Shown here: in pieces, positions 1 through 8,345 of the stretch
Position numbering within the stretch: the first letter of the stretch is position 1
How the letters are laid out: every line of letters begins with the position of its first letter
NCBI RefSeq assembly: GCF_006912135.1
Contig: NZ_VIRS01000004.1
Span: forward strand, 186,001 to 250,000
Direction: 5' to 3'
From: Cryptosporangium phraense
GTDB taxonomy: Bacteria > Actinomycetota > Actinomycetes > Mycobacteriales > Cryptosporangiaceae
Length of the DNA: 64,000 nt
Program-made: the position numbers and the translations under genes
The notes under the pieces: model-generated
Told to the model about the DNA's origin: nothing
What the model saw: the letters and a program-made list of their open reading frames with translations, nothing else
Database searches by the model: none

Positions 1-148
1 TGGTCGAATCATCCGGAAGATCCCGGAGCGGCCACTGCTCGTACCGGACGCCGTGTTCCTTCAGCACGGCCGCGATCTCGGCCGGCTCCTCGGTCCGCAG
101 CGTCGGCTCGCCCGGGGCATCGTCGACCCAAACAGTCAGTAATGTCAT
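1..148 (-). CDS. mtnD: acireductone dioxygenase, N-terminal part (cut by window edge)
   Basis: Reading the minus strand from the ATG at 146-148 gives MTLLTVWVDDAPGEPTL followed by TEEPAEIAAVLKEHGVRYEQW. This matches the start of acireductone dioxygenases, cupin enzymes that convert the acireductone made by MtnC (or MtnX) into the 2-oxo acid precursor of methionine. A GGAGG ribosome site lies just upstream. Only about 49 residues are inside the window, so the metal-binding histidines are not visible. The other methionine-salvage enzymes lie at 3998-5209 and 16760-20437, which supports the call. It is transcribed divergently from the ABC importer. Confidence 0.75.
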   Translation of the reverse strand, partial: MTLLTVWVDDAPGEPTLRTEEPAEIAAVLKEHGVRYEQWPLRDLPDDST

Positions 149-178
149 GACAACCTCCGGGTTGCTGAGTACCGCATG

Positions 179-214
179 CTGAGATTCCTATCTCAGCGGT
201 AGGAGTAATTCCTA
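179..214. promoter_or_regulatory. two adjacent dyads in the mtnD / importer divergent promoter
   Basis: CTGAGAT-TCCT-ATCTCAG (179-196) is a perfect 7-bp inverted repeat. Four bases further, TAGGA-GTAAT-TCCTA (200-214) is a second dyad. The element TCCTA/TAGGA occurs three times (186-190, 200-204, 210-214). The only divergent promoter space here is 149-215, so these are good operator candidates shared by mtnD and the importer. The regulator is unknown. The AGGAG at 201-205 also serves as a possible ribosome site for the TTG start at 216. Confidence 0.5.
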
Positions 215-215
215 G

Positions 216-1355
216 TTGACGTTCATACTCGTCAGCGTGCCAATCACGAACCACATCCGACGCTCCCGTCGGACCATGCTGTTCGCGACCAGCGCTGTTG
301 CTGCGCTGCTCGCCGTCGCTTCCTGCTCGCAGAGCGACTCGACGGAGAGTGACGCATCGTCCTCGCCGTCCACCGGGCCGACCGCCAGTGCGCCCCGCCC
401 GAAGCCGTTCGACGCTTCCCCTGTCACGGTAGCTCTCGTTCGGCAGAGCGGGGCCGGGGACTACTTCGAGGCCTGGGGTCAAGGCGCGCAGAAGCAGGCG
501 ACCGCGGCGAACATCAAGCTGACGATCACCGACGCGCGGAACGACAACGCCAAGCAGGCCTCCGACCTGCAGCAGGCGATCGACGCCAAGCCCGCGGCGA
601 TCATCGTCGACCACGGTCAGACCGACACGATCGCCCCGCTGGTGAAGAAGGCCGTCGCGGCCGGCATCCCGACGATCGTGTACGACGTCGCGCTGCCCGC
701 CGACGTCACCGGGTACATCGCCACCAGCCAGTCCGACGAGAGCCTGGCCGAGCAGGTCCTCGGCCAGATGATCAAGGACATCGGCCAGGGTCAGAAGGTC
801 GGCCTGGTCTCGGCCACCGGCTTCGCCCCGCTCGACCGGCGCGGCGCGGTCTGGAAGAAAGTCGTCGCCGACAACAAACTCCAGCAGGTGTTCTTCACCG
901 GCAAGGTCACCGAGTCGACCGCGACCGACAACATCCCGCTGGTGGACGCGGCGCTCAAGCAGCACCCGGACGTCAAGGCGATCTTCGCGCCGTACGACGA
1001 GATCACCAAGGGCGTCGTCCAGGCCGTCAAGCAGAACAACCTGCAAGACAAGGTCAAGGTCTACGGCATCGACATCTCGAACGCCGACCTCCAGGTCATG
1101 ACCGAGAGCGGCAGCCCGTGGGTCGCCACCGCGGCCACCGACCCGGGTCAGATCGGCGCGGCGGTCGTCCGCACGATCGCGCTGAAGCTGGCCGGTCAGT
1201 TCAACGAGGCCTCGGTGCAGTTCCCCGGCGTGCTGATCACGCAGAAGGTGCTCCAGGACCAGAAGATCACGACCGTCGGTGACGTGGTCAAGGCCGAGCC
1301 CAAGCTGAAGCTCGACACGACCTCGGTGGCAGACTGGCTCCCGAACGCCGCCTAA
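216..1355 (+). CDS. sugar-type ABC transporter substrate-binding lipoprotein (probable methylthioribose binding)
   Basis: A 379-residue periplasmic-binding protein of the ribose/galactose class (Peripla_BP_4 fold). The N-terminus has RRSRR, a hydrophobic stretch and a lipobox ending AVAS-C at Cys37, so it is a lipoprotein. The body carries typical features such as KPAAIIVDHGQTDTIAPLV and GYIATSQSDESLAEQ. The TTG at 216 is chosen because it has an AGGAG 10 bases upstream and supplies the positively charged n-region; the ATG at 276 would start inside the signal without a ribosome site. It heads an operon with the ATPase, permease and a methylthioribose kinase, so I infer methylthioribose or a related 5-modified ribose as ligand. 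Ribose-like sugars remain possible. Confidence 0.75.
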   Translation: MTFILVSVPITNHIRRSRRTMLFATSAVAALLAVASCSQSDSTESDASSSPSTGPTASAPRPKPFDASPVTVALVRQSGAGDYFEAWGQGAQKQATAANIKLTITDARNDNAKQASDLQQAIDAKPAAIIVDHGQTDTIAPLVKKAVAAGIPTIVYDVALPADVTGYIATSQSDESLAEQVLGQMIKDIGQGQKVGLVSATGFAPLDRRGAVWKKVVADNKLQQVFFTGKVTESTATDNIPLVDAALKQHPDVKAIFAPYDEITKGVVQAVKQNNLQDKVKVYGIDISNADLQVMTESGSPWVATAATDPGQIGAAVVRTIALKLAGQFNEASVQFPGVLITQKVLQDQKITTVGDVVKAEPKLKLDTTSVADWLPNAA

Positions 1356-1366
1356 CCTGGAAAAAC

Positions 1367-2944
1367 ATGACTCCGCCGTTAACTGCCGAACCGCGTACCG
1401 AGGCTGTCGTCTCGGTGCGCGGCGTCGGTAAATCCTTCGGGCCGAACGTCGTCCTCAAGGGCGTCGACCTGGAGATCTCGAGCGGCGAGGTCGTCGCTCT
1501 GCTCGGCGCCAACGGCGCCGGGAAGTCGACGCTGATCAAGATCCTGGCCGGCGCGCACCCCGATCACACCGGCGAGGTGCTGATCGGGGGCGAGCCGGCC
1601 CGGCTCTCCTCCCCCACCGCGGCCCGCGCGCTCGGGATCGCCACCGTTCACCAGCGCGTCCGCGAAGGAATCGTCCCCGGCCTCACGGTCGCCGAGAACC
1701 TCGCCTTCGACGAGCTCGCCGGGGGCGGAGCCTCCTGGCTCCTCCGTCGGCGGGAGGTCATGTCCGTCGCCCGGCGCGCGGTCGAGGTCCTCGACCTCGG
1801 TTGGTCGGACGCCGTCCTGCGCCGGGACGTCGCCACGCTGGGTATTTCCGACGCTCAGCTGCTGGTCGTCGCCCGCACGCTGCTGCAGCGGCCGCGGCTG
1901 CTGATCCTCGACGAGCCGACGTCGGCGCTGTCGTCGGCGGAGGCCGATCGGCTGTTCGGGGTCGTCCGGCAGTTGCGCGCCGACGGGTTGGCCGTCGTGC
2001 TGGTGAGCCACCGGCTGGGTGAGGTCGACGCGATCGCCGACCGGGCCGTGGTGCTCCGCGACGGGCGGGTCACGGCCGACGTCGCCAAGCCGCTGAGCTG
2101 GCCGGTGATTCTGCCCGCGATGCTCGGGGCCAGCGCCGAGGGCCTCAAGGCCACCGTGCTCGAGCACGACACCCCCGAGACGCCGGCCCCGGAGCGGAAG
2201 GCCCCGGACGGCGACCGTCCGGCGGTGGTTCGCTTGCGTCGCGTAAAACTTCTCGACGAGTCACCACCGCTGGACCTGCAGATCTACAACGGCGAGGTCA
2301 CCGGCATCGTCGGTTTGATCGGGGCCGGGAAGTCTGAGCTGGCGCACGGCCTGTTCGGGTCGGCCGGCTGGACGGCCGGGACGGCCGAGTTCGACGGGCT
2401 GGCCCGGCCGCCGCGGACGCCGGGCGAGGCGATCCGGAACGGGATCTACCTCGTGCCGGAGGACCGCGCGGACCAGGCGCTGCTGCCCGGGTGGTCGATC
2501 CAGCGGACGCTGAGCCTGCCGTTCATCACCAAGGTCTCCAGCCGGGTGGGCGTGCTCAACGGCGGGAGCGAGCGGGACCGCGCGTCGACCGTCATCGAGA
2601 AGCTCGGCATCGTCGCCCGCGGACCGCGGACCGAGCTCAACGAGCTCTCCGGCGGCAACCAGCAGAAGGTCGTGGTCGGGCGCTGGCTGGTCGAGCAGGC
2701 CCGGCTGCTGCTGCTGGACGAGCCGTTCCGCGGGGTGGACCTCGGGGCGCGCCGGGACATCGGCGACCAGGTCCGCGCGGTGGCCGGCGCCGGCGGGGCG
2801 GTCGTGGTGCTGTCGGCCGACGTGGACGAGGTCTTCGAGATCGCCGACCGGATTCTTGTTCTCGTCGAGGGCGCGCTGACCCTCGACTCCCCTATCACCG
2901 AGGTGAGCCGCGACGACGTCGTGCGCGCCTTTTCCGGAGCATAG
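1367..2944 (+). CDS. sugar ABC transporter ATPase with two nucleotide-binding domains (RbsA type)
   Basis: 525 residues with two tandem ABC domains, the architecture of ribose/xylose-type importers. The first domain has Walker A GANGAGKST (residues 47-55) and Walker B LLILDEPTS, but its signature is LGISDAQ, a degraded LSGGQ. The second has GLIGAGKSE as P-loop, an intact LSGGNQQK signature and LLLLDEPFRGVD. Asymmetry of this kind is common in the family. The gene follows the binding protein by 11 bases, and its stop TAG abuts the permease ATG. It should energise uptake of the ligand bound by the lipoprotein upstream. Confidence 0.88.
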   Translation: MTPPLTAEPRTEAVVSVRGVGKSFGPNVVLKGVDLEISSGEVVALLGANGAGKSTLIKILAGAHPDHTGEVLIGGEPARLSSPTAARALGIATVHQRVREGIVPGLTVAENLAFDELAGGGASWLLRRREVMSVARRAVEVLDLGWSDAVLRRDVATLGISDAQLLVVARTLLQRPRLLILDEPTSALSSAEADRLFGVVRQLRADGLAVVLVSHRLGEVDAIADRAVVLRDGRVTADVAKPLSWPVILPAMLGASAEGLKATVLEHDTPETPAPERKAPDGDRPAVVRLRRVKLLDESPPLDLQIYNGEVTGIVGLIGAGKSELAHGLFGSAGWTAGTAEFDGLARPPRTPGEAIRNGIYLVPEDRADQALLPGWSIQRTLSLPFITKVSSRVGVLNGGSERDRASTVIEKLGIVARGPRTELNELSGGNQQKVVVGRWLVEQARLLLLDEPFRGVDLGARRDIGDQVRAVAGAGGAVVVLSADVDEVFEIADRILVLVEGALTLDSPITEVSRDDVVRAFSGA

Positions 2945-3988
2945 ATGGCCACCGAATCACTGCCTGCCACCTCGTTCGCGGCCCGGGCCCTGCCGGTCCG
3001 GGAGGCGATCGTCCGCTACGGGTTCGTCGCGGTCACCGTGATCCTCATCGGCTACTTCCTGATCAGCCAGCCGAACTTCCGGACGTCGTCCAACCTGTGG
3101 GGGCTGCTGGTCTACGCGGCCCCGGTCGGCATCGCCGGGCTCGGCGTGACGATCGCGATGACGGTCGGCGGGCTGGACCTGTCGGTGGGCAGCGTGGCCG
3201 GGTTCGCGGTGTCGCTGTCGGCCTGGACGATGGTGATCGGCAACCAGGTCGGCGGGGTCGCGATCGGGGTCGCGCTGGTCGCCGGGGCGTTGGTCGGCCT
3301 GATCAACGCGGCGCTGATCGTCTGGGCCCGCATACCCGACCTGCTGGCCACGCTGACCACGATGTTCGCGATCCAGGGCCTGAAGCTGGTGCTGGTCGAC
3401 GGAAAGTCGATCTCCTCGCGGATGACGCTCGACGACGGCTCGACCGCGCCGGGCAAGTTCACCGACGGGTTCCTCTACCTGGCCCAGGGGAAGATCGGGC
3501 CGGTGCCGTTCCCGGCGATCCTGCTGATCGTGATCTCGGTGCTGGTCTGGTTCCTGCTGGAGAAGACGCGCTGGGGCCGGCTGCTGTACGCGGTCGGCGC
3601 GAACCCCGAGGCCTCGCGGCTGGCCGGGGTGCGGGTGGGGCTCTACCGGAGTGCGGCCTACGTGGCCGCGGGCGTGCTGGCCTCGGTGGCCGGTCTGCTG
3701 CTGGCCGCCCGGATCGGCCAGGGCGACGTGTCGGCGGGCAACTCGCTGCTGCTCGACGCCGTGGCCGTGGCGCTGGTAGGCACCTCGGTGCTGGGGCGGA
3801 ACGTGCCGAACGCCTGGGGAACCGTGCTGGGCGCGATCCTGATCACCACGATGGTTGTCGGATTCAGCATGATGGGCCTGCCGTATTACGTGCAGGATGT
3901 CGCGAAGGGCGCGGTGCTGCTCGTCGCGCTGCTGTTCAGCTACACGCTGTCCACCCGCCGGGCCACGCTGCCCGGCCAGCCGACGTAG
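2945..3988 (+). CDS. sugar ABC transporter permease (RbsC type)
   Basis: 347 residues with about eight to ten hydrophobic helices and the BPD_transp_2 hallmarks GLGVTIAMTVGGLDLSVGSV near residue 65 and GVRVGLYRSAAYV plus LLAARIGQGD in the second half. It starts directly at the ATG following the ATPase stop. A single permease gene suggests a homodimeric channel, as in ribose importers. The next gene, a methylthioribose kinase, begins 9 bases after the stop, so importer and kinase are almost certainly co-transcribed. Confidence 0.87.
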   Translation: MATESLPATSFAARALPVREAIVRYGFVAVTVILIGYFLISQPNFRTSSNLWGLLVYAAPVGIAGLGVTIAMTVGGLDLSVGSVAGFAVSLSAWTMVIGNQVGGVAIGVALVAGALVGLINAALIVWARIPDLLATLTTMFAIQGLKLVLVDGKSISSRMTLDDGSTAPGKFTDGFLYLAQGKIGPVPFPAILLIVISVLVWFLLEKTRWGRLLYAVGANPEASRLAGVRVGLYRSAAYVAAGVLASVAGLLLAARIGQGDVSAGNSLLLDAVAVALVGTSVLGRNVPNAWGTVLGAILITTMVVGFSMMGLPYYVQDVAKGAVLLVALLFSYTLSTRRATLPGQPT

Positions 3989-3997
3989 GGGTGCTTG

Positions 3998-5209
3998 ATG
4001 AGTGACCTGCTGGACGTCTCGTCGGTACCGGCGTACGTGGCCTCCGTCGGGGACCTGGCCGCTCGGGTCGGGGACGTGACCGACGTCCGGGAGGTCGGGG
4101 ACGGGAACCTCAACCTGGTGTTCATCGTGCGGGGCTCGGCGGGCTCGCTGGTGCTGAAGCAGTCGCTGCCGTACGTGCGGACCGACCCGAACTGGCCGAT
4201 GACCAGGGAGCGGTCGTCGCGGGAGGCGTACGTACTGGCGTCGCACCAGGCTCTTTCTCCGGCGCACGTGCCTTCACTGCTTCATTACGACGAGACGCAG
4301 TACGTGCTGGCGTTGGAGGACCTGTCCGATCACCGGGTCTGGCGGACGGTGCTGAACACCCGGGGCTCCTCCCCGTCGGAGGACGACGCGGTGGCCGCGG
4401 CCGCTCTCGGGGAGTACATCGGGGCGGTGGGGTTCGGAACCTCGGTGCTCGGCGTGGGGTCGGCGGCGCACAAGCAGGCGGTGGCGCGGGCGATCAACCC
4501 GGAGCTGTGCGAGATCACCGAGGATCTGGTGCTGACCGAGCCGTTCGTGTCGCACGACCACAACGTGGTGCACGACTTGAACGTGCCCGACGTCGAGGCG
4601 CTGGCCTCCGACGAGGACGTGCTGCACGCGGCCGGGCTGGCCAAGCTGGCGTTCATGACCCGGGCCGAGTCGTTGCTGCACGGGGACCTGCACACCGGGT
4701 CGGTGTTCGTGCGCTTCGGTTCCGCGCCGTCGGTGCGGGTGTTCGACTCGGAGTTCGGGTTCTACGGGCCGCTCGGGTTCGACCTGGGGATGCTCTGGGG
4801 GAACTACGTGCTGGCGGCCGCGCGGGCGGTGGCGATGGGTCAGTCGCCCCGGGCGATGCAGTTGCTCGGACTCGGGCGGATCACCTGGAACGCGTTCGAG
4901 GCGGCGTACCGGGAGCGGTGGGGGTCGCGGTTCGATCCGCGGGTGTTCGGGGACGCGTTCCTGTCGTCGTATCTGACGCAGGTCTGGGAGGACGCGGTGA
5001 CGTACGCGGGGGCCGAGGTGGCTCGCCGGGTGATCGGGTTCGCGAAGGTCGCGGACATCGAGTCGCTGCCCGAGTCGCAGCGGGTGGTGGCGGCGCGGGT
5101 GGCGCTTCGCGCCTCCCGTTCGCTGATCACGCACACGCTGCACGGAGGCACCGGACCGCATCCGACCGCGCTGACCGACATCGCCGCCGCGCCGCTGGGG
5201 CTGTCGTAG
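3998..5209 (+). CDS. mtnK: S-methyl-5-thioribose kinase (paralogue 1, importer-linked)
   Basis: 403 residues of the MtnK branch of the aminoglycoside-phosphotransferase fold. It phosphorylates methylthioribose at C1 with ATP. Visible motifs are VGDGNLNLVF (about residues 33-42), VLKQSLPYVR, a catalytic-loop HGDLHTGSV and the metal-binding DSEFGFYGPLGFDLG. The ATG at 3998 is preferred to the TTG at 3995 because the TAGGGGTG upstream is better spaced. Coupling to an ABC importer suggests it traps imported methylthioribose in the cytoplasm. A second kinase gene heads the operon at 16760, so this one is probably specialised for scavenged sugar rather than endogenous methylthioadenosine breakdown. 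Confidence 0.87.
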   Translation: MSDLLDVSSVPAYVASVGDLAARVGDVTDVREVGDGNLNLVFIVRGSAGSLVLKQSLPYVRTDPNWPMTRERSSREAYVLASHQALSPAHVPSLLHYDETQYVLALEDLSDHRVWRTVLNTRGSSPSEDDAVAAAALGEYIGAVGFGTSVLGVGSAAHKQAVARAINPELCEITEDLVLTEPFVSHDHNVVHDLNVPDVEALASDEDVLHAAGLAKLAFMTRAESLLHGDLHTGSVFVRFGSAPSVRVFDSEFGFYGPLGFDLGMLWGNYVLAAARAVAMGQSPRAMQLLGLGRITWNAFEAAYRERWGSRFDPRVFGDAFLSSYLTQVWEDAVTYAGAEVARRVIGFAKVADIESLPESQRVVAARVALRASRSLITHTLHGGTGPHPTALTDIAAAPLGLS

Positions 5210-5226
5210 GCCGGTGGTGGGCGACC

Positions 5227-6027
5227 GTGCTGGTCGCCCTGCTGGTCGTGGCCGGCTGCTCGGAGCCGGAACCGTCTGCTCCGCCCTCGCCGGTCTCGTC
5301 GGTCTCGCCGGTCTCCTCGGGGAAGTACTGGACGCCTGCGCCCGGGACCACCTGGCAGTGGCAGCTGTCCGGGACCGTCGACCGGTCGGTCGACGTCGCG
5401 GTCTACGACATCGACGGGTTCACGAACGGCGCCGACGTCGTGGCGTCGCTGCACGCGGCCGGCCGGAAGGTCATCTGCTACGTCAACGTCGGCGCGGCCG
5501 AGGACTTCCGGTCGGACTACCGGAAGTTCCCGGCCGCGGTGCTCGGAAAGGGCCTGGACGGCTGGCCGGGCGAGCGCTGGCTCGACGTCCGGCGCTGGGA
5601 GTCCTTGGAACCGATCATGTCGGCGCGGTTCGACATGTGCCGGACCAAGGGCTTCGACGCGATCGAGCCCGACAACGTCGACGGGTTCGCGAACGACAGC
5701 GGTTTTCCGCTGACTTCGGCCGACCAGTTGACCTACAACCGCCGGATCGCCGCGCTCGCCCACTCGCGTGGGCTCTCGATCGGGCTCAAGAACGACCTGG
5801 AGCAGGTGCCCGACCTGGTGAACGACTTCCAGTTCGCGGTCAACGAGGAGTGCCTCGCCTATGACGAGTGTTCCGAGCTGAAGCCTTTCGTCGACGCCGG
5901 CAAGGCGGTGTTCCACGTCGAGTACTCCGACGAACCCTGCCGGAAGACGACCCCGCCCGGCTTCAGCTCACTGCGCAAGAACCTCGAGCTCGACGCGTTC
6001 GTCAGGCCGTGTACGCCCCGGCGTTGA
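5227..6027 (+). CDS. GH114-like (TM1410 family) lipoprotein
   Basis: About 266 residues. A short hydrophobic segment ends in VVAG-C-SEPE, then a Ser/Pro-rich linker, then a domain containing TWQWQLSG, VDVAVYDIDGF, KVICYVNVGAAEDFR, GWPGERWLDVR, KGFDAIEPDNVDGF and GLSIGLKNDLEQ. This is the TIM-barrel GH114 family, known for endo-alpha-1,4-polygalactosaminidase activity on extracellular polysaccharides. The in-frame GTG at 5227 leaves no basic residue in the n-region. Upstream in-frame codons include an Arg but no standard start, so the start is uncertain and may depend on coupling with mtnK 17 bases upstream. It overlaps the next convergent gene by 26 bases. No metabolic link to methylthioribose is apparent. 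Confidence 0.72.
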   Translation: MLVALLVVAGCSEPEPSAPPSPVSSVSPVSSGKYWTPAPGTTWQWQLSGTVDRSVDVAVYDIDGFTNGADVVASLHAAGRKVICYVNVGAAEDFRSDYRKFPAAVLGKGLDGWPGERWLDVRRWESLEPIMSARFDMCRTKGFDAIEPDNVDGFANDSGFPLTSADQLTYNRRIAALAHSRGLSIGLKNDLEQVPDLVNDFQFAVNEECLAYDECSELKPFVDAGKAVFHVEYSDEPCRKTTPPGFSSLRKNLELDAFVRPCTPRR

Positions 6028-6889
6028 GGTCCTCCAGCAGCGTGGCGTGCGTGGGCTCCCAGCCGAGCCGCTCCCGGGTGAGCGTGTTCGAGGCGAGGAT
6101 GTCGCCGCTGTAGACCATGCCGATGAACCCGAGCCGGGTCTGGGCCTCCTCGGCGGTGATCGACTCGGTCGGCACGCCCAGCTGGCGGCCGATCGCCTCG
6201 GCGATCTCCCGGGTGGGGACGCCTTCCTCGGCGATCGCGTGGACGATGCTGCCGGGCGCCGACTTCTCCAGCGCCAGCGCGACGGCCGTGGCCGCGTCGT
6301 CGCGGTGCACCGCGGCCCAGTGGTTGGCGCCGTCGCCGACGTATCCCGCCGCGCCCTGCTGCCGGGCCGCCTGGACGAGGTAGGCGATGAAGCCGTGGTC
6401 GCCGACGCCGTGCACGGTGGGCGCGAACCGTAGCGACACCGAACGGATGCCCCGGTCGGCGTAGCTCAGCGCGAGCTGCTCGCCGCCTCCGCGCGGCGCC
6501 TGGGGGCCGGAGAACGGGGTCGCGTCCTCCTCGGTGAGCACCTGGCCGGGCTTGATGAACGCCACCCCGGAGGCGAACAGGAACGGCTTGTCGGTGCCCG
6601 CGAGCACGTCGCCGAACATCTCGACCGCGGCCCGCTCGGTCGATCCGGCGGCGGCGAAGTCGTCGTGGTTGAAGGCCAGGTGGACGACGCCGTCGGCGGT
6701 CTCGGCGACCTTCCGCAGGCTGTCGAGGTCGTCGAGGTTGCCGCGGACGGCCTCCGCGCCCATCGCTTCGACCTTGGCGGCCCCCTCGTCCGTCCGGGCC
6801 AGGCCGACGACCTGGTGGCCGGCCTTGATCAGCTCGGGGACGACGCCGGAGGCGATCCAGCCGGACGCACCGGTGACAAAAACGCGCAT
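6002..6889 (-). CDS. atypical SDR / NAD-dependent epimerase-like oxidoreductase
   Basis: 295 residues beginning MRVFVTGASGWIASGVV, a GxxGxxG Rossmann nucleotide-binding loop. VRGNLDDLDSLRKV and GVVHLAFNHDD follow. The classical YxxxK motif is not obvious, which fits the atypical or extended SDR class. The substrate is unknown. It is transcribed divergently from a TetR regulator (6969) across a promoter holding two dyad operators, so the pair is probably a substrate-induced oxidoreductase and its repressor. Confidence 0.75.
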   Translation of the reverse strand: MRVFVTGASGWIASGVVPELIKAGHQVVGLARTDEGAAKVEAMGAEAVRGNLDDLDSLRKVAETADGVVHLAFNHDDFAAAGSTERAAVEMFGDVLAGTDKPFLFASGVAFIKPGQVLTEEDATPFSGPQAPRGGGEQLALSYADRGIRSVSLRFAPTVHGVGDHGFIAYLVQAARQQGAAGYVGDGANHWAAVHRDDAATAVALALEKSAPGSIVHAIAEEGVPTREIAEAIGRQLGVPTESITAEEAQTRLGFIGMVYSGDILASNTLTRERLGWEPTHATLLEDLNAGAYTA

Positions 6890-6903
6890 GACTCTCTCCT
6901 AGC

Positions 6904-6954
6904 GATGTCAGTGGCTGACATCGACGCTACACCCTGATGTCAGGGACTGCCATC
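6904..6954. promoter_or_regulatory. twin TetR-type operators between SDR and tetR
   Basis: GATGTCA-GTGGC-TGACATC (6904-6922) is a perfect 7-bp dyad. GATGTCA-GGGAC-TGCCATC (6936-6954) repeats it with one mismatch. Their centres are 32 bases apart, about three helical turns, so two repressor dimers could sit on the same DNA face. The operators lie between the divergent SDR start (6889) and the tetR start (6969). The most economical reading is that the adjacent TetR protein represses both genes. Confidence 0.78.
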
Positions 6955-6968
6955 ACTAGAATGGGTCC

Positions 6969-7535
6969 GTGGCGCGATGGGAACCCGGGGTCCGGGAACG
7001 GCTGTTGATGGCGGCACTCGACGCCTTCACCGAAGAGGGCTTCGAGCAGACGACGGTGGCCGGCCTGGCCGAGCGGGCCGGCGTCACCGAGCGGACGTTC
7101 TTCCGGCATTTCGCCGACAAGCGCGAGGTGCTGTTCCAGGGGTCGTCGGCGCTGCAGGACGGCGTGACCCAGGCCATCGCGGCGGCGCCGGACGGGCTCG
7201 ACCTGATCGAGGTCGTCACCAGGGCGTTCGAGTCGGTCGGCCCGTTCTTCGCCGAGCGTCACGAGTTCGCCCGCCGCCGCGCCGCCGCGATCGCGTCCAA
7301 CACCAGCCTGTTGGAGCGCGAGCTGCTCAAGCTGTCCGCGCTCAAGGCGGCCAACGCCGACGCCCTCCGCGCCCGGGGCGTCCCGGATGCCGACGCGGTG
7401 CTGGCCGCGGAGTTCGGCGCGGCGATCTTCCACGTCGGCTTTCAGCGCTGGGTAGACGATTCGACCGGCGTCGGCCTGGACCGGCACGTCCGGCAGGTGG
7501 CAGACGATTTGAAGGCGCTGATCACCAGGGGATGA
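6969..7535 (+). CDS. TetR family transcriptional regulator
   Basis: 188 residues. The N-terminal helix-turn-helix is textbook TetR: RERLLMAALDAFTEEGFEQ, then TTVAGLAERAGVTERTFFRHF and ADKREVLF (residues 9-58). The C-terminal ligand domain is not assignable to a ligand. The GTG at 6969 is used; no strong ribosome site precedes it and it may be near-leaderless. It faces the SDR gene at 6002-6889 across a twin dyad operator, and its 3' end overlaps the convergent SDR at 7522 by 14 bases. Confidence 0.88.
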   Translation: MARWEPGVRERLLMAALDAFTEEGFEQTTVAGLAERAGVTERTFFRHFADKREVLFQGSSALQDGVTQAIAAAPDGLDLIEVVTRAFESVGPFFAERHEFARRRAAAIASNTSLLERELLKLSALKAANADALRARGVPDADAVLAAEFGAAIFHVGFQRWVDDSTGVGLDRHVRQVADDLKALITRG

Positions 7536-8244
7536 TCCCGTCGGCGTCCCCGCCCAGGAGCGATCGGTCACCCCAGACCCGGCCGGTCTCGGCGTCGGTC
7601 TCGCCCGTGGCCAGCGCCACCACGACCGACGCGCCCTGCTCGGCGGTCCGGTAGCCGGCGTGACCGTTGAGGTCGGTCGCGCAGTAGCCCGGGTTGGCGG
7701 CCAGCACCGGGAACGGCAGTTCCTTGGCGTACATCGCGGTCACCATGTTCAACGCGGTCTTCGACGCCGGGTACGGGATTCCGACCAGCGCGGCCAGCGG
7801 GCTCGCCGGGTCGGTCACCGCGGTGATCGACCCGACCTCGCTGGAGACGTTCACGATCCGGGCGCCGTCCGACGCGCGCAGCAGCGGCAGGAACGCGTTG
7901 GTCACGGCGACGACGCCGAAGACGTTCGTCTCGAACACCTGCCGGAGCGCGGCCCGGGGCGTCGTGCTCGGGCTTCCGTGGTGGTCCCCGATCAGCCCCG
8001 CGTTGTTGACGAGCAGGTCGAGGTGCGCGTGCTCGGCGGCCACTCGGGCGGCGGCCTTCTCGATCGAGGCATCGTCGGTCACGTCCAGCGGCACGAACGT
8101 CGCTCCGAGCGCGTCCGCCGCCGCGCGGCCCCGGCCCTCGTCCCGCGCGGCCACGAGGACGGTGAAGCCGCGGGCGACGAGCAGGCGAGCGGTCTCGTAG
8201 CCGATGCCCTTGTTGGCTCCGGTGATGAGTGCGATCTGTGTCAT
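7522..8244 (-). CDS. short-chain dehydrogenase/reductase (classical SDR)
   Basis: 240 residues. It has the NADP(H)-binding TGANKGIG at residues 8-15, DVTDDASIEKA, LVNNAGLIG (NNAG motif), an active-site Ser in IVNVSSEVGS and YPASKTALN (YxxxK). All catalytic elements of classical SDRs are present, resembling carbonyl-reductase-like enzymes. The C-terminal tail includes GRVWGDRSLLGGDADG. It is divergent from the XRE regulator at 8346, with about 100 bases between them, and that regulator may control it. The substrate is unknown. Confidence 0.85.
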   Translation of the reverse strand: MTQIALITGANKGIGYETARLLVARGFTVLVAARDEGRGRAAADALGATFVPLDVTDDASIEKAAARVAAEHAHLDLLVNNAGLIGDHHGSPSTTPRAALRQVFETNVFGVVAVTNAFLPLLRASDGARIVNVSSEVGSITAVTDPASPLAALVGIPYPASKTALNMVTAMYAKELPFPVLAANPGYCATDLNGHAGYRTAEQGASVVVALATGETDAETGRVWGDRSLLGGDADGIIPW

Positions 8245-8345
8245 GCGCTCAGTTTTTGGGGGCGGGGAGCGCGGGACCAGAGACGGGAAGAGCCTGGTAT
8301 CCGCGGTACCACCCGCGGCTGTTCACTCTGCGGGACCCTGGTGAC

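Noticed and set aside
2957-4267. Long antisense frame over the permease and kinase genes
   Set aside because: No domains and biased composition; both plus-strand genes are well conserved families.
8229-8345. Upstream extension of the XRE regulator frame
   Set aside because: It runs through the divergent promoter into the SDR gene; the family starts at the ATG at 8346.
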